Below, one piece after another: positions 49,304 to 56,976 of a stretch of 64,000 bases of DNA. The stretch's first letter is position 1, and each line of letters opens with the position of its first letter. The notes under the pieces are model-generated. The model was not told the DNA's origin, made no database searches, and saw only the letters and a program-made list of their open reading frames with translations. This DNA comes from Promicromonospora umidemergens (lineage in GTDB: Bacteria > Actinomycetota > Actinomycetes > Actinomycetales > Cellulomonadaceae), in assembly GCF_024171995.1 (NCBI RefSeq), contig NZ_JAMTCT010000021.1, forward strand, positions 44,252 through 108,251, read 5' to 3'. The position numbers and the translations under genes are program-made.

Positions 49304-50248
49304 GTGCGTCCGTTGACGGATCTTCGCCTGCTCGCCGCTCAGGCGGCAGCCATGGCTCACCCGGACCGGCTGCGGCTCCTCGCCCTGGTCCTGACCGATC
49401 CGTCGAGCCAGCCGACGGCGGCGCACCTGGCAGGCTCATTCGGCAACCGGGTCGCGATCGTCAGGCACCTGGAGGCGATGGCGGACGTGTGGCTGCTGGC
49501 TCGCGTCGGCGACCCGCGCACGCCGGGCTACCGCCCCACCGCGGACGCGATAGTCAGGTTCGGCGGCGCAGCGATCGGCGCCGCGCCGGACCACGACCGG
49601 CCGGTCGTGGACGCCGGCAACCACAAGCAGCTGATGGACCGCGTGGTGGACGAGCTCACCGACAGGTTTTCCGAGACGTTCGGCCGCGAGACCGTCGAGC
49701 GGTTCGTCCGGGAAAGCTACGGCCTGCTCGCCGACCGGGCATCCGTGCAGCGTTACCTGCCCGCCCTGACGGCGCGGTTCGCAACCGACCGACTGACGGC
49801 ACTGGCGGCGCCGTTCAACAGTGCTGATGCCCCGGGCAGCAAGGCCATCAGTGACGTCCTGTTCGTGTGCGTGCACAACTCGGGTCGCTCGCAGATCGCG
49901 GCCGCGGCGTTGCGGTCCCTGGTCGGGAGCAGGGTGCGGGTACGCACGGCAGGCTCCACGCCGGCCGGCATGCTCGACCCGGGCGTCCGGGCCGAGCTGG
50001 CTCGTCGCGGCCTGGACCGGCTGGCGGAGATTCCGCGGCCGTTGACGGAGGAGGTCGTACGGGCCTCCAGCCTGGTCGTGACGATGGGCTGCGGGGACGC
50101 GTGCCCCGTCCTACCTGGCCGCCGCTACGTCGACTGGCCCGTGGAGGACCCCGCGGGGCGGTCGCCGGACGAGGTACGCCGCATCGCGGACGAGATCATC
50201 GACCGGGTCCACGTACTGCTCGCTGAGATCGACGCAGGACTCGATTAA
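49304..50248 (+). CDS. second ArsC fusion with a degenerate ArsR-like N-terminal domain
   Basis: The 314-residue protein has the same three-part layout as the gene at 47331. An ArsR-like start (AHPDRLRLLALVLTD) is followed by a recognition helix that no longer looks canonical (SFGNRVAIVRHLEAM). The three-helix segment (LTDRFSETFGRETVERFVRES) and ArsC domain follow, with VCVHNSGRSQ P-loop and MGCGDACPVLPG. The catalytic part seems intact, so it is probably an enzyme with a vestigial or altered DNA-binding part. It starts with GTG after a weak AGGA. Confidence 0.82.
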   Translation: MRPLTDLRLLAAQAAAMAHPDRLRLLALVLTDPSSQPTAAHLAGSFGNRVAIVRHLEAMADVWLLARVGDPRTPGYRPTADAIVRFGGAAIGAAPDHDRPVVDAGNHKQLMDRVVDELTDRFSETFGRETVERFVRESYGLLADRASVQRYLPALTARFATDRLTALAAPFNSADAPGSKAISDVLFVCVHNSGRSQIAAAALRSLVGSRVRVRTAGSTPAGMLDPGVRAELARRGLDRLAEIPRPLTEEVVRASSLVVTMGCGDACPVLPGRRYVDWPVEDPAGRSPDEVRRIADEIIDRVHVLLAEIDAGLD

Positions 50249-50268
50249 TAGGTCCTCATCTATTAATC
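50243..50268. terminator. AT-rich perfect dyad across two convergent stops
   Basis: GATTAATAG / CTATTAATC (9-bp arms, 8-base spacer) contains the Asp-stop codons of both convergent genes. It may act as a weak bidirectional terminator; it is unusually AT-rich for this DNA. Confidence 0.45.
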
Positions 50269-51033
50269 ACTGGACACGGAGACCGTCATGAGCGGTGTGG
50301 AGTCCAGCCGGTAGCCGATGCCTCGCACGGTGTGCAGGGCGCCGGCTGCGCCGAAGGGGTCGAGCTTGCGGCGCAGCCGGGAGATGACGGCGATGAGCGC
50401 GGCGTTCGGGTCGGACGAGGTCGGCCAGAATCGCCGTTGCAGTGCCTCGCGCTCCACCACGTGGTCGTGCTGGGACGCGAGCTCGTAGAGGGCTTCGAAC
50501 TCCAGGGTGGCCAGGTCGATCCCCTGGTCGCCGAACTGCGCGTCGTACCCCGTCACGTCCAGCCGGAGCCGGCCGACCTGGACGGTGGGCAGCCGGACCG
50601 GCCCCTGGCGCACCTCTCGCACGGCGGACTCGAGGGCGGCCGGCCCGTAGGGGCGGGTCAGCATCGGCCGGGCACCGGCCAGGACCGCAGGGCCGATGAG
50701 GTCGGTCTCACCCGGCCCGTGCGCTACGAGCACGGCCACACCGAGCTCCTCGTGAGCAACCTCGACCACCGCCAGGAGCGTGTCGCTGCCCAGCTGTGCG
50801 GACAGGACCAGCGCGTCCACGCCTCCCGCGCCGACACGCGCCAGGCCGCGCAGCACGTCGCGGTAGACGAGCAGGCTCACGCCCCGCTCGCGCAGGCGCG
50901 AGGTGAGCCAGCGTTCCCGGTCCAGGGCGGCGTCCACCAGGACGACGGTGTGCGTACCGCGGCGCAGCTCGTCGCCCCGACCACGTTCCTTGCGGCTGCC
51001 GACGCCGGGCGCTCCGGGGGTGATGGTTGCCAT
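50263..51033 (-). CDS. PhoB/OmpR-type regulator with degenerate receiver domain
   Basis: The 256-residue protein has a receiver-like N-terminal half (VVLVDAALDRERWL...MLTRPYGPAALESAV) and a winged helix (about 150-245: LATLEFEALYELASQHDHVV, LIAVISRLRRKLD, LHTVRGIGYRL) of the OmpR/PhoB class. The phosphoacceptor Asp is missing: the position reads VDALVLSAQLG. It is therefore probably phosphorylation-independent. The gene follows pstB on the same strand, 22 bp downstream, so it may regulate the pst operon or join phosphate and arsenate control. Confidence 0.78.
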   Translation of the reverse strand: MATITPGAPGVGSRKERGRGDELRRGTHTVVLVDAALDRERWLTSRLRERGVSLLVYRDVLRGLARVGAGGVDALVLSAQLGSDTLLAVVEVAHEELGVAVLVAHGPGETDLIGPAVLAGARPMLTRPYGPAALESAVREVRQGPVRLPTVQVGRLRLDVTGYDAQFGDQGIDLATLEFEALYELASQHDHVVEREALQRRFWPTSSDPNAALIAVISRLRRKLDPFGAAGALHTVRGIGYRLDSTPLMTVSVSSD

Positions 51034-51055
51034 GACGCTCCTTGGTGTGCGGGCG

Positions 51056-51928
51056 TCAGCCGAAGCGGCCGCTGATGTAACCCTCGGTACGCGAGTCCGC
51101 GGGGCTCTCGAAGATCTTGGTCGTCTTGTCGTACTCGACCAGCTCGCCGTGCCTTTCTCCGGTGTCCGGGTCGATGGCCGCGGTGAAGAAGGCCGTGCGG
51201 TCCGCGACGCGGGCGGCCTGCTGCATGTTGTGCGTGACGATGATGATCGTGTACTGGTCACGCAGCTCGGCCATGAGCTCCTCGATCCGGAGGGTCGCGA
51301 TCGGGTCCAGGGAGGCGCAGGGCTCGTCCATCAGGATCACGTCCGGCTGCACCGCGATGGTGCGCGCGATGCACAGGCGCTGCTGCTGGCCACCGGACAG
51401 GCCGTAGGCGGACTGCTTGAGCTTGTCCTTGACCTCGTCCCACAGTGCGGCCTTGGTCAGGGCCTGCTCCACGTGGTCGTCCATGCTGGCGACGCTCATG
51501 CCGGTGACTCGCGGCCCGTAGGCGATGTTGTCGTAGATCGACTTGGGGAACGGGTTGGGCTTCTGGAAGACCATCCCGATCCGGCGGCGCACCTCGATCG
51601 GGTCGATCCCCGGGGCATACATGTCCTGGCCCCAGTACCGGATCGGCCCCTCGACACGCGCGCCCACGATGAGGTCGTTCATGCGGTTGAGCGAGCGCAG
51701 GATCGTCGACTTGCCGCACCCGGACGGTCCGATGAGCGCGGTGATCTCGTTGTGACCGAAGTCGACGGAGACATTCCGCACCGCGAGGTAGTCGCCGTAG
51801 TAGACGTTCACGTTGTCCACCTCAAGGACTGCCCGCTCCGGGCGGTCAGGGACGTCCCGAGTCGCCTGCTGGTGGTGCTCGAGCTCTATCTCGATGGCGT
51901 CGCGGACTTGTGGCATGGGTTCAGGCAT
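51056..51928 (-). CDS. pstB: phosphate ABC transporter ATPase PstB
   Basis: The 290-residue protein shows Walker [11 protein letters not shown]-loop [20 protein letters not shown] (a PstB hallmark), signature [10 protein letters not shown], Walker [14 protein letters not shown] and H-loop [13 protein letters not shown]. An N-terminal extension of about 30 residues precedes the usual PstB start; an internal start is possible. It drives high-affinity phosphate import with PstC, PstA and PstS, encoded immediately upstream in order. Confidence 0.96.
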   Translation of the reverse strand: MPEPMPQVRDAIEIELEHHQQATRDVPDRPERAVLEVDNVNVYYGDYLAVRNVSVDFGHNEITALIGPSGCGKSTILRSLNRMNDLIVGARVEGPIRYWGQDMYAPGIDPIEVRRRIGMVFQKPNPFPKSIYDNIAYGPRVTGMSVASMDDHVEQALTKAALWDEVKDKLKQSAYGLSGGQQQRLCIARTIAVQPDVILMDEPCASLDPIATLRIEELMAELRDQYTIIIVTHNMQQAARVADRTAFFTAAIDPDTGERHGELVEYDKTTKIFESPADSRTEGYISGRFG

Positions 51929-51932
51929 GGGG

Positions 51933-52850
51933 TCACCAGCGCTTCTGGTAGCGGTTGCGGATGTAGATGGCGGCGCCGTTCATGAGCAGCACGAGGGCCA
52001 TGAGGAGCATGGAGGCGCCTGCGGCCAGGGTGTGGAACTCGGCCTGGGGCTGCGCGGTCCAGCTGAAAATCTGGATCGGCATGGTGGTGAACTGGCTGAG
52101 CATGCCGTTCGGGTCGAACCGGAGGAACACGAGCCCGCCGAGCAGGAGCAGCGGCGCGGCCTCCCCCAGCGCGCGGGACAGGCCGAGGATGGTGCCGGTG
52201 GCGATGCCGGGCAGCGCTGCGGGCAGGGTGATGCGCCAGGTCGTCTGCAGCGGCGTGGCCCCGATCGCGAGCGACCCGTCGCGCAGTTCGCGCGGGACGG
52301 CCCGGACGGCCTCCCGGGTGGAGATGATGATGACGGGCAGGATCAGCATGGCCAGTGCGATCGCGCCGCCGATCACGATGTTCTTCTGCTGCACGCCGAT
52401 GAGCGCCAGGGCGCCCAGAGCGAGCATGCCGTAGATGATCGCGGGCACGGCGGACAGGTTGGAGATGTTGATCTCGACCAGCCTGTTCCACCAGCGTTTG
52501 CGGTCGGCGAACTCTTCGAGGTGTACCGCGGCCGCGACGCCGAGCGGGACGGCCAGCACCGCCGTCGTGCCGACCACCCAGAGCGACCCGAGGATCGCCG
52601 GGCGGGCGCCCGCCTCCTCGGCACGCGAGGACGGGTAGCCGGTGAACAGCCGACCGTCCAGTCGCGACAGCCCGTCGGCGAAGGTGTCCACCAGGAGCAC
52701 GGCGAGCGTGACGAAGCCGATCAGCAGGCTCAGCCACAGCAGAACGATGAACAGCACCGACTGCGGGGTCTGCTCCTTGCTGCGGCCCGACGTCGACAGG
52801 ACCGCGCGGCGAGCGTCGGCCCCCGAGGCCGCGGGTGTGTAGAGGGACAT
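51933..52850 (-). CDS. pstA: phosphate ABC transporter permease PstA
   Basis: The 305-residue protein has six membrane helices and PstA-family motifs: [19 protein letters not shown], the EAA loop [22 protein letters not shown] and [17 protein letters not shown]. It pairs with PstC to form the phosphate channel. Its ATG shares one base with the PstC stop, indicating translational coupling. Confidence 0.95.
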   Translation of the reverse strand: MSLYTPAASGADARRAVLSTSGRSKEQTPQSVLFIVLLWLSLLIGFVTLAVLLVDTFADGLSRLDGRLFTGYPSSRAEEAGARPAILGSLWVVGTTAVLAVPLGVAAAVHLEEFADRKRWWNRLVEINISNLSAVPAIIYGMLALGALALIGVQQKNIVIGGAIALAMLILPVIIISTREAVRAVPRELRDGSLAIGATPLQTTWRITLPAALPGIATGTILGLSRALGEAAPLLLLGGLVFLRFDPNGMLSQFTTMPIQIFSWTAQPQAEFHTLAAGASMLLMALVLLMNGAAIYIRNRYQKRW

Positions 52851-53863
52851 CAGTACTCCTGCCGGAAGCGGCGGACGAGCTCGATCGCGATCAGGTTCAC
52901 GATCAGGGTGAGGAGGAAGAGCAGCAGGCCCACGACGAACAGGGTGTTGTACTCCAGCGAGCCCACCCGGGAGTCGCCGAGCGCCGCGTTGGCGATGAAG
53001 GTCGTCATGGTCGCGCCCTGCTGGAGCGGGTTGCTGACCATCTGCACCATCTGGCCGCCGGCGATCGTGACGATCATGGTCTCCCCCACGGCCCGGGAGA
53101 TGCCGAGGACCACGGCCGCCACGACACCGGAGAACGCTGCGGGGAAGACCACACGCAATGAGGTCTGCATGCGGTTGGCGCCCAGCGCGGCCGAGCCCTG
53201 CCGTAGTGCGTTCGGCACCGCGGACATGGCGTCCTCGGAGACGGATGCGATGGTGGGGATGATCATGACGCCCATGACCATGCCGGCCGACAGCAGGCTG
53301 AACGGTCCGACCTCGAGGCCGAGGTCCTGGAGGAACGGTGTGAACCAGAGCAGGGCGAAGTAGCCGAACACGACGGTGGGTACGCCCGCGAGCAGCTCGA
53401 GGATCGGCTTGAGGATGCGGCGCAGCCGTTCGGGCGCGTACTCCGAGAGGTAGATCGCCGAGCCCAGGCCGCACGGGACCGCGACGGCCAGGGCCACCAG
53501 GGCGGTCCAGGCGGTCGCCGTGATGAGCGGCAGCACACCGTAGGAGGCGTCCGCGAAGCGCGGGGTCCAGCGGGTGCCGGTCAGGAAGTCGAGGATCGGC
53601 ACCTGCTCGAAGAAGGTGAGCGCGGGAACCAGCAGCGCGATCACGATGCCGGCGGTGATGACGACGCTGAGCATCGCGGCACCGGCGAGCAGCCCACGGG
53701 CGATCAGCTCGCCCGGTCGGCGCCTGCCGCGCAGGTCGGACGATCGGGGCGGCCCGGCTTCCAACGTGTCGAAGGAGGCACCGGAGGGCGGCCCCGACGG
53801 CGGGCCGACCGACCGGCCGGGCGTGATGGCCCGACCGGTCGGCGTGGAAGAGACTGAGCTCAC
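52850..53863 (-). CDS. pstC: phosphate ABC transporter permease PstC
   Basis: The 337-residue protein has a Pro/Gly/Ser-rich N-terminal tail, six membrane helices and PstC motifs: ELLAGVPTVVFGYFALLWF, the EAA loop RQGSAALGANRMQTSLRVVFP and GISRAVGETMIVTIAGGQ. It combines with PstA in the phosphate importer. It lies 3 bp after pstS. Confidence 0.95.
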   Translation of the reverse strand: MSSVSSTPTGRAITPGRSVGPPSGPPSGASFDTLEAGPPRSSDLRGRRRPGELIARGLLAGAAMLSVVITAGIVIALLVPALTFFEQVPILDFLTGTRWTPRFADASYGVLPLITATAWTALVALAVAVPCGLGSAIYLSEYAPERLRRILKPILELLAGVPTVVFGYFALLWFTPFLQDLGLEVGPFSLLSAGMVMGVMIIPTIASVSEDAMSAVPNALRQGSAALGANRMQTSLRVVFPAAFSGVVAAVVLGISRAVGETMIVTIAGGQMVQMVSNPLQQGATMTTFIANAALGDSRVGSLEYNTLFVVGLLLFLLTLIVNLIAIELVRRFRQEY

Positions 53864-53866
53864 GCG

Positions 53867-54820
53867 TCAGCCCTTCAAGCTGTCCAGCTCGGTGCGGGCG
53901 GTGGTGGCCTGCTCCTCGGTGAGACCGATGAACAGCGCCTCCTCGGCGATCGACGCCTCGTTCTCCAGGTAGAAGTCGACGAAGGTCTGCAGGGCCTCGT
54001 TGTCGGCGTAGCTGGCGTTGTTCACGTAGATGAACAGGGGCCGGCCCAGCGGCGTGTAGGTCCCGTCCTGGACCGTCTCGGAGGACGGGGTGACGCAACC
54101 GTCACCGCCGTCGATGTCGAGGATCTTGACCGCGTCCGGGTTCTCCTCGGCGTAGGACAGGCCGAAGTAGCCCAGCGCACCCGGCGAACCCTGCACGCCC
54201 TGGACCGTGACGTTGTCGTCCTCGGTGGGGGTGTAGTCGGCGCGGGTGGCACCCTCCTCACCGTTGATGGCCTCGGTGAAGTAGTCGAAGGTGCCGGAGT
54301 CGGTGCCCGCGCCGTAGAGGTCCAGCGGCTCGTCCGGGAAGGACGGGTCCACGTCCTTCCAGCTCATGACCTTGCCCTCGGCCTCAGGGGCCCAGATCGT
54401 GCCCAGCTGCTCGACCGTGAGGCACTGCGCCCAGTCGTTCTCGGGGTTGACCACGACGGACAGGCCGTCGTTCGCGATGATGATCTCGGTGTACTCGGTG
54501 CCGGCCTCTTCACAGGCGGCGATCTCCTCGTCCTTGATCGGACGGGAGGCGTCGGAGATGTCGGTCTCGCCGGCGCAGAACGCCTTGAAGCCGCCGCCGG
54601 TACCGGAGGTGGCGACCGTGACCTGGACGCCCGGCTCGACGTCGGCGAACTGCGTCGCGGCGGCCGAGGTCAGGGGGGCGACCGTGGAGGAGCCGTCGAC
54701 GGCGATGGTGCCGGAGAGGCCACCGTCGTCGGCCGCCTGCTGACCGCCGCCGCAGGCGGCGAGGGAGAGCGCGAGGCCTGCGGCGCCGACCGCCGCTGCG
54801 GTGCGCTGGGGGAAGTTCAT
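53867..54820 (-). CDS. pstS: phosphate-binding lipoprotein PstS
   Basis: The 317-residue protein has a lipobox (SLAACGGG) and the PstS fold with phosphate-contact motifs: TIAVDGSSTVAPLT, DISDASRPIKDEE, YGAGTDSGTFDYFTEAI and YFGLSYAEEN. It captures phosphate outside the membrane; in arsenate-rich settings PstS selectivity matters for survival. I took the ATG at 54820; a GTG just before it is less likely. A PHO-like box and an ArsR-like site precede it. Confidence 0.95.
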   Translation of the reverse strand: MNFPQRTAAAVGAAGLALSLAACGGGQQAADDGGLSGTIAVDGSSTVAPLTSAAATQFADVEPGVQVTVATSGTGGGFKAFCAGETDISDASRPIKDEEIAACEEAGTEYTEIIIANDGLSVVVNPENDWAQCLTVEQLGTIWAPEAEGKVMSWKDVDPSFPDEPLDLYGAGTDSGTFDYFTEAINGEEGATRADYTPTEDDNVTVQGVQGSPGALGYFGLSYAEENPDAVKILDIDGGDGCVTPSSETVQDGTYTPLGRPLFIYVNNASYADNEALQTFVDFYLENEASIAEEALFIGLTEEQATTARTELDSLKG

Positions 54821-54902
54821 CACCTGTGGGATCCCGTCTTGTGGAGGCGAGATGTTCCCGCCTACATCGTCTGTCGGACGAGATTGATAGAACGCGGTCT
54901 AT

Positions 54903-54920
54903 GTGAACGCCAGGTGAACC
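54903..54920 (-). promoter_or_regulatory. PHO box upstream of pstS
   Basis: The minus strand carries GGTTCAC and GTTCAC repeats exactly 11 bases apart, the spacing and sequence of actinobacterial PhoP direct repeats. It lies about 85 bp before the pstS start. Confidence 0.72.
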
Positions 54921-54937
54921 GCTGCCCAACCCGTCGT

Positions 54938-54958
54938 GATCAATCAATCACGATCGAT
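54938..54958. promoter_or_regulatory. ArsR-like site between arsR and pstS
   Basis: GATCAATCAATCACGATCGAT includes ATCAAT and ATCGAT elements like those in the ars operators of this window. It is 18 bp from the PHO-like box and 30 bp from the arsR stop. Confidence 0.45.
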
Positions 54959-54988
54959 GCTTAGGGGCTAGACCGGGGGTGAAGTCGG

Positions 54989-55315
54989 TCAGTCCGCACA
55001 GGCGGGGCGTAGCCGCGGGGCGCCCTCAACGGCAGCGAGGCCGACGAGGGCGCCCAGTGTCGCGGCGAACGCACCAGACGTCAGGCGATACCAGGTGAAC
55101 CTTCCCTCGGCCTCCCCGACGATCACCCCCGCGTCACGCAGCTGGCGCAGATGGTGACTGATGGTCGTCTGCTTCGCGCCCGTGAGATCCACCAGGTGGC
55201 AGGTACACAGTTGCTCCTCGGTGAGAGCGAGCACGATCTGCAGGCGGAGCGGGTCGCTGAGCAGCGCGAACTCCGCTGCGAGCTCGGCGGTCGGCGGTCG
55301 GACTGCGCTTGGCAT
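54989..55315 (-). CDS. arsR: ArsR repressor with CxC arsenite site
   Basis: The 108-residue winged-helix repressor has EEQLCTCHLVDLTGAKQTTI, the Cys-x-Cys at the start of the recognition unit that binds As(III) or Sb(III) in classic ArsR proteins, and KQTTISHHLRQLRDAG for DNA contact. A further Cys stands near the C-terminus (RPACAD). It is divergent from the arsenite permease gene across an ArsR-type operator and is followed on the same strand by pstS. Confidence 0.92.
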   Translation of the reverse strand: MPSAVRPPTAELAAEFALLSDPLRLQIVLALTEEQLCTCHLVDLTGAKQTTISHHLRQLRDAGVIVGEAEGRFTWYRLTSGAFAATLGALVGLAAVEGAPRLRPACAD

Positions 55316-55341
55316 GCAGTGATGCTACACATCAGCGCCGG

Positions 55342-55363
55342 TTGATATCAACGAGCATCGATG
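55342..55363. promoter_or_regulatory. ArsR-type operator between arsR and arsB
   Basis: TTGATATCAA and CATCGATG, two adjacent palindromes four bases apart, sit 27 bp before arsR and 65 bp before the permease gene. ATCAA-type dyads are usual for ArsR. Confidence 0.65.
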
Positions 55364-55427
55364 TAATGCTTTCGCCCGGCAGCCCGTCAGGCGCCACATC
55401 CATGCCTGCCCGATTCGTGGAGAACCC

Positions 55428-56792
55428 ATGCTGCTCGCCCTGATCATCTTCCTGGTCACGCTCACGTTCGTGATCTGGCAACCACGCGGTCTCGGGATCG
55501 GCTGGAGCGCCTTGGCCGGCGCGGGCGTCGCTCTGCTCACCGGGGTGGTGCACCTGAGCGACGTCCCCGACGTGTGGGCCCTGGTGTGGAACGCGACGCT
55601 CACCTTCGTCGCCGTGATCCTCATCTCCCTCGTCCTTGACGAGGCCGGCACCTTCGAGTGGTCGGCCCTGCACGTCGCGCGCTGGGGCAAGGGCAACGGT
55701 CGACGGTTGTTCACCCTCATCGTGATCCTGGGCGCGGCGATCGCCGCGGTGTTCGCCAACGACGGCGCAGCGCTGATCCTGACCCCGATCGTCTTCCAGA
55801 TGATGCTCGCGCTGAAGTTCAGCCCGGCCGCGTCGTTCGCGTTCATCATGGCAACTGGCTTCGTCGCGGACACCACCAGCCTCCCGCTCGTGGTCTCGAA
55901 CCTCGTCAACATCGTCTCGGCCGACTTCTTCGGCATCGGGTTCGCCCGCTACGCGCTGGTGATGGTCCCGGTCTCGCTGGTCTCGCTCGCCGCGACCCTG
56001 GGTGTCCTGCGGTTCTTCTTCCGCAAGTCCATCCCCGACCGCTACGACGTCGCGGAGCTCGGCCGCCCCGAGGACGCCATCCGCGACCACCTGACCTTCC
56101 GTGCCGGCTGGGTGGTCCTGGCCGTCCTGCTCGTCGGCTACTTCGTTGCCGAGCCGTTGAACGTGCCGCTGTCCGCCGTCGCCTCCCTCGCGGCCCTGGC
56201 GATCATCGTGGTCGCGGCCCGCCGTCCGGTCTTCCTCTTCCGCAGCGCAACCTGGCGGCCAGAGCCCGTCACCGGCACGACTTCGGCGCCGGTCGGCCGT
56301 GGGCCCATCGCCGTGTGGCCGGTCGTGCGGTCCGCGCCCTGGCAGGTCGTGCTCTTCTCCCTCGGCATGTATCTGGTCGTGTACGGCCTGCGCAACGCGG
56401 GCCTGACCGATGCCCTCGGCGAGGTCTTCGCCGCGATGGCCGGGCAGGGCACGCTCGCGGCCGGCGTCGGCACCGGATTCCTCGTGGCCGGGATGTCCTC
56501 GGTCATGAACAACATGCCCACGGTGCTGGTCGCAGCCCTGGGCATCGATGCAGCCGACGCGACCGGCATCGTCCACGAGATCATGGTCTACGCCAACGTC
56601 ATCGGCGCGGACCTGGGCCCGAAGATCACGCCGATCGGATCGCTGGCGACCCTGCTGTGGCTGCACGTGCTGGACCGCAAGGGCATGCACATCGGCTGGG
56701 GCCAGTACTTCCGCATCGGAATCATCCTGACCATCCCGGTCCTGGCCGTGACGCTGCTGGGCCTGGTGGCCTGGCTGACCGTCCTGCACTGA
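55428..56792 (+). CDS. arsB: arsenite efflux permease ArsB
   Basis: The 454-residue protein has 11-12 membrane helices and ArsB-family motifs: [19 protein letters not shown] near the N-terminus, [45 protein letters not shown], and near the end [16 protein letters not shown] and [23 protein letters not shown]. It expels As(III) from the cytoplasm. Divergent from its repressor arsR; it completes the arsenate-to-arsenite route begun by the ArsC proteins upstream. Confidence 0.95.
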   Translation: MLLALIIFLVTLTFVIWQPRGLGIGWSALAGAGVALLTGVVHLSDVPDVWALVWNATLTFVAVILISLVLDEAGTFEWSALHVARWGKGNGRRLFTLIVILGAAIAAVFANDGAALILTPIVFQMMLALKFSPAASFAFIMATGFVADTTSLPLVVSNLVNIVSADFFGIGFARYALVMVPVSLVSLAATLGVLRFFFRKSIPDRYDVAELGRPEDAIRDHLTFRAGWVVLAVLLVGYFVAEPLNVPLSAVASLAALAIIVVAARRPVFLFRSATWRPEPVTGTTSAPVGRGPIAVWPVVRSAPWQVVLFSLGMYLVVYGLRNAGLTDALGEVFAAMAGQGTLAAGVGTGFLVAGMSSVMNNMPTVLVAALGIDAADATGIVHEIMVYANVIGADLGPKITPIGSLATLLWLHVLDRKGMHIGWGQYFRIGIILTIPVLAVTLLGLVAWLTVLH

Positions 56793-56976
56793 CCAACGGG
56801 CGGTGAGGGTGGCGACCTCAGGTCCGAACCGTAAACATAGACAGCGATTTATGCATTTTCCGTTCATTGCCACGTTTCCGGATCGTCGAGACGTGGACAC
56901 CGCCCGTTCCTAGCGTGGACACCACCCAGCTCCCGCTGCGAATATCAGAACCCCCGAACGTACACGGAGACCTCCG

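Noticed and set aside
56858..56880. PHO box before phoX
   Set aside because: The two GTTC/GTTT elements are 12 rather than 11 bases apart and the second deviates from GTTCAC, so it falls short of a confident call.
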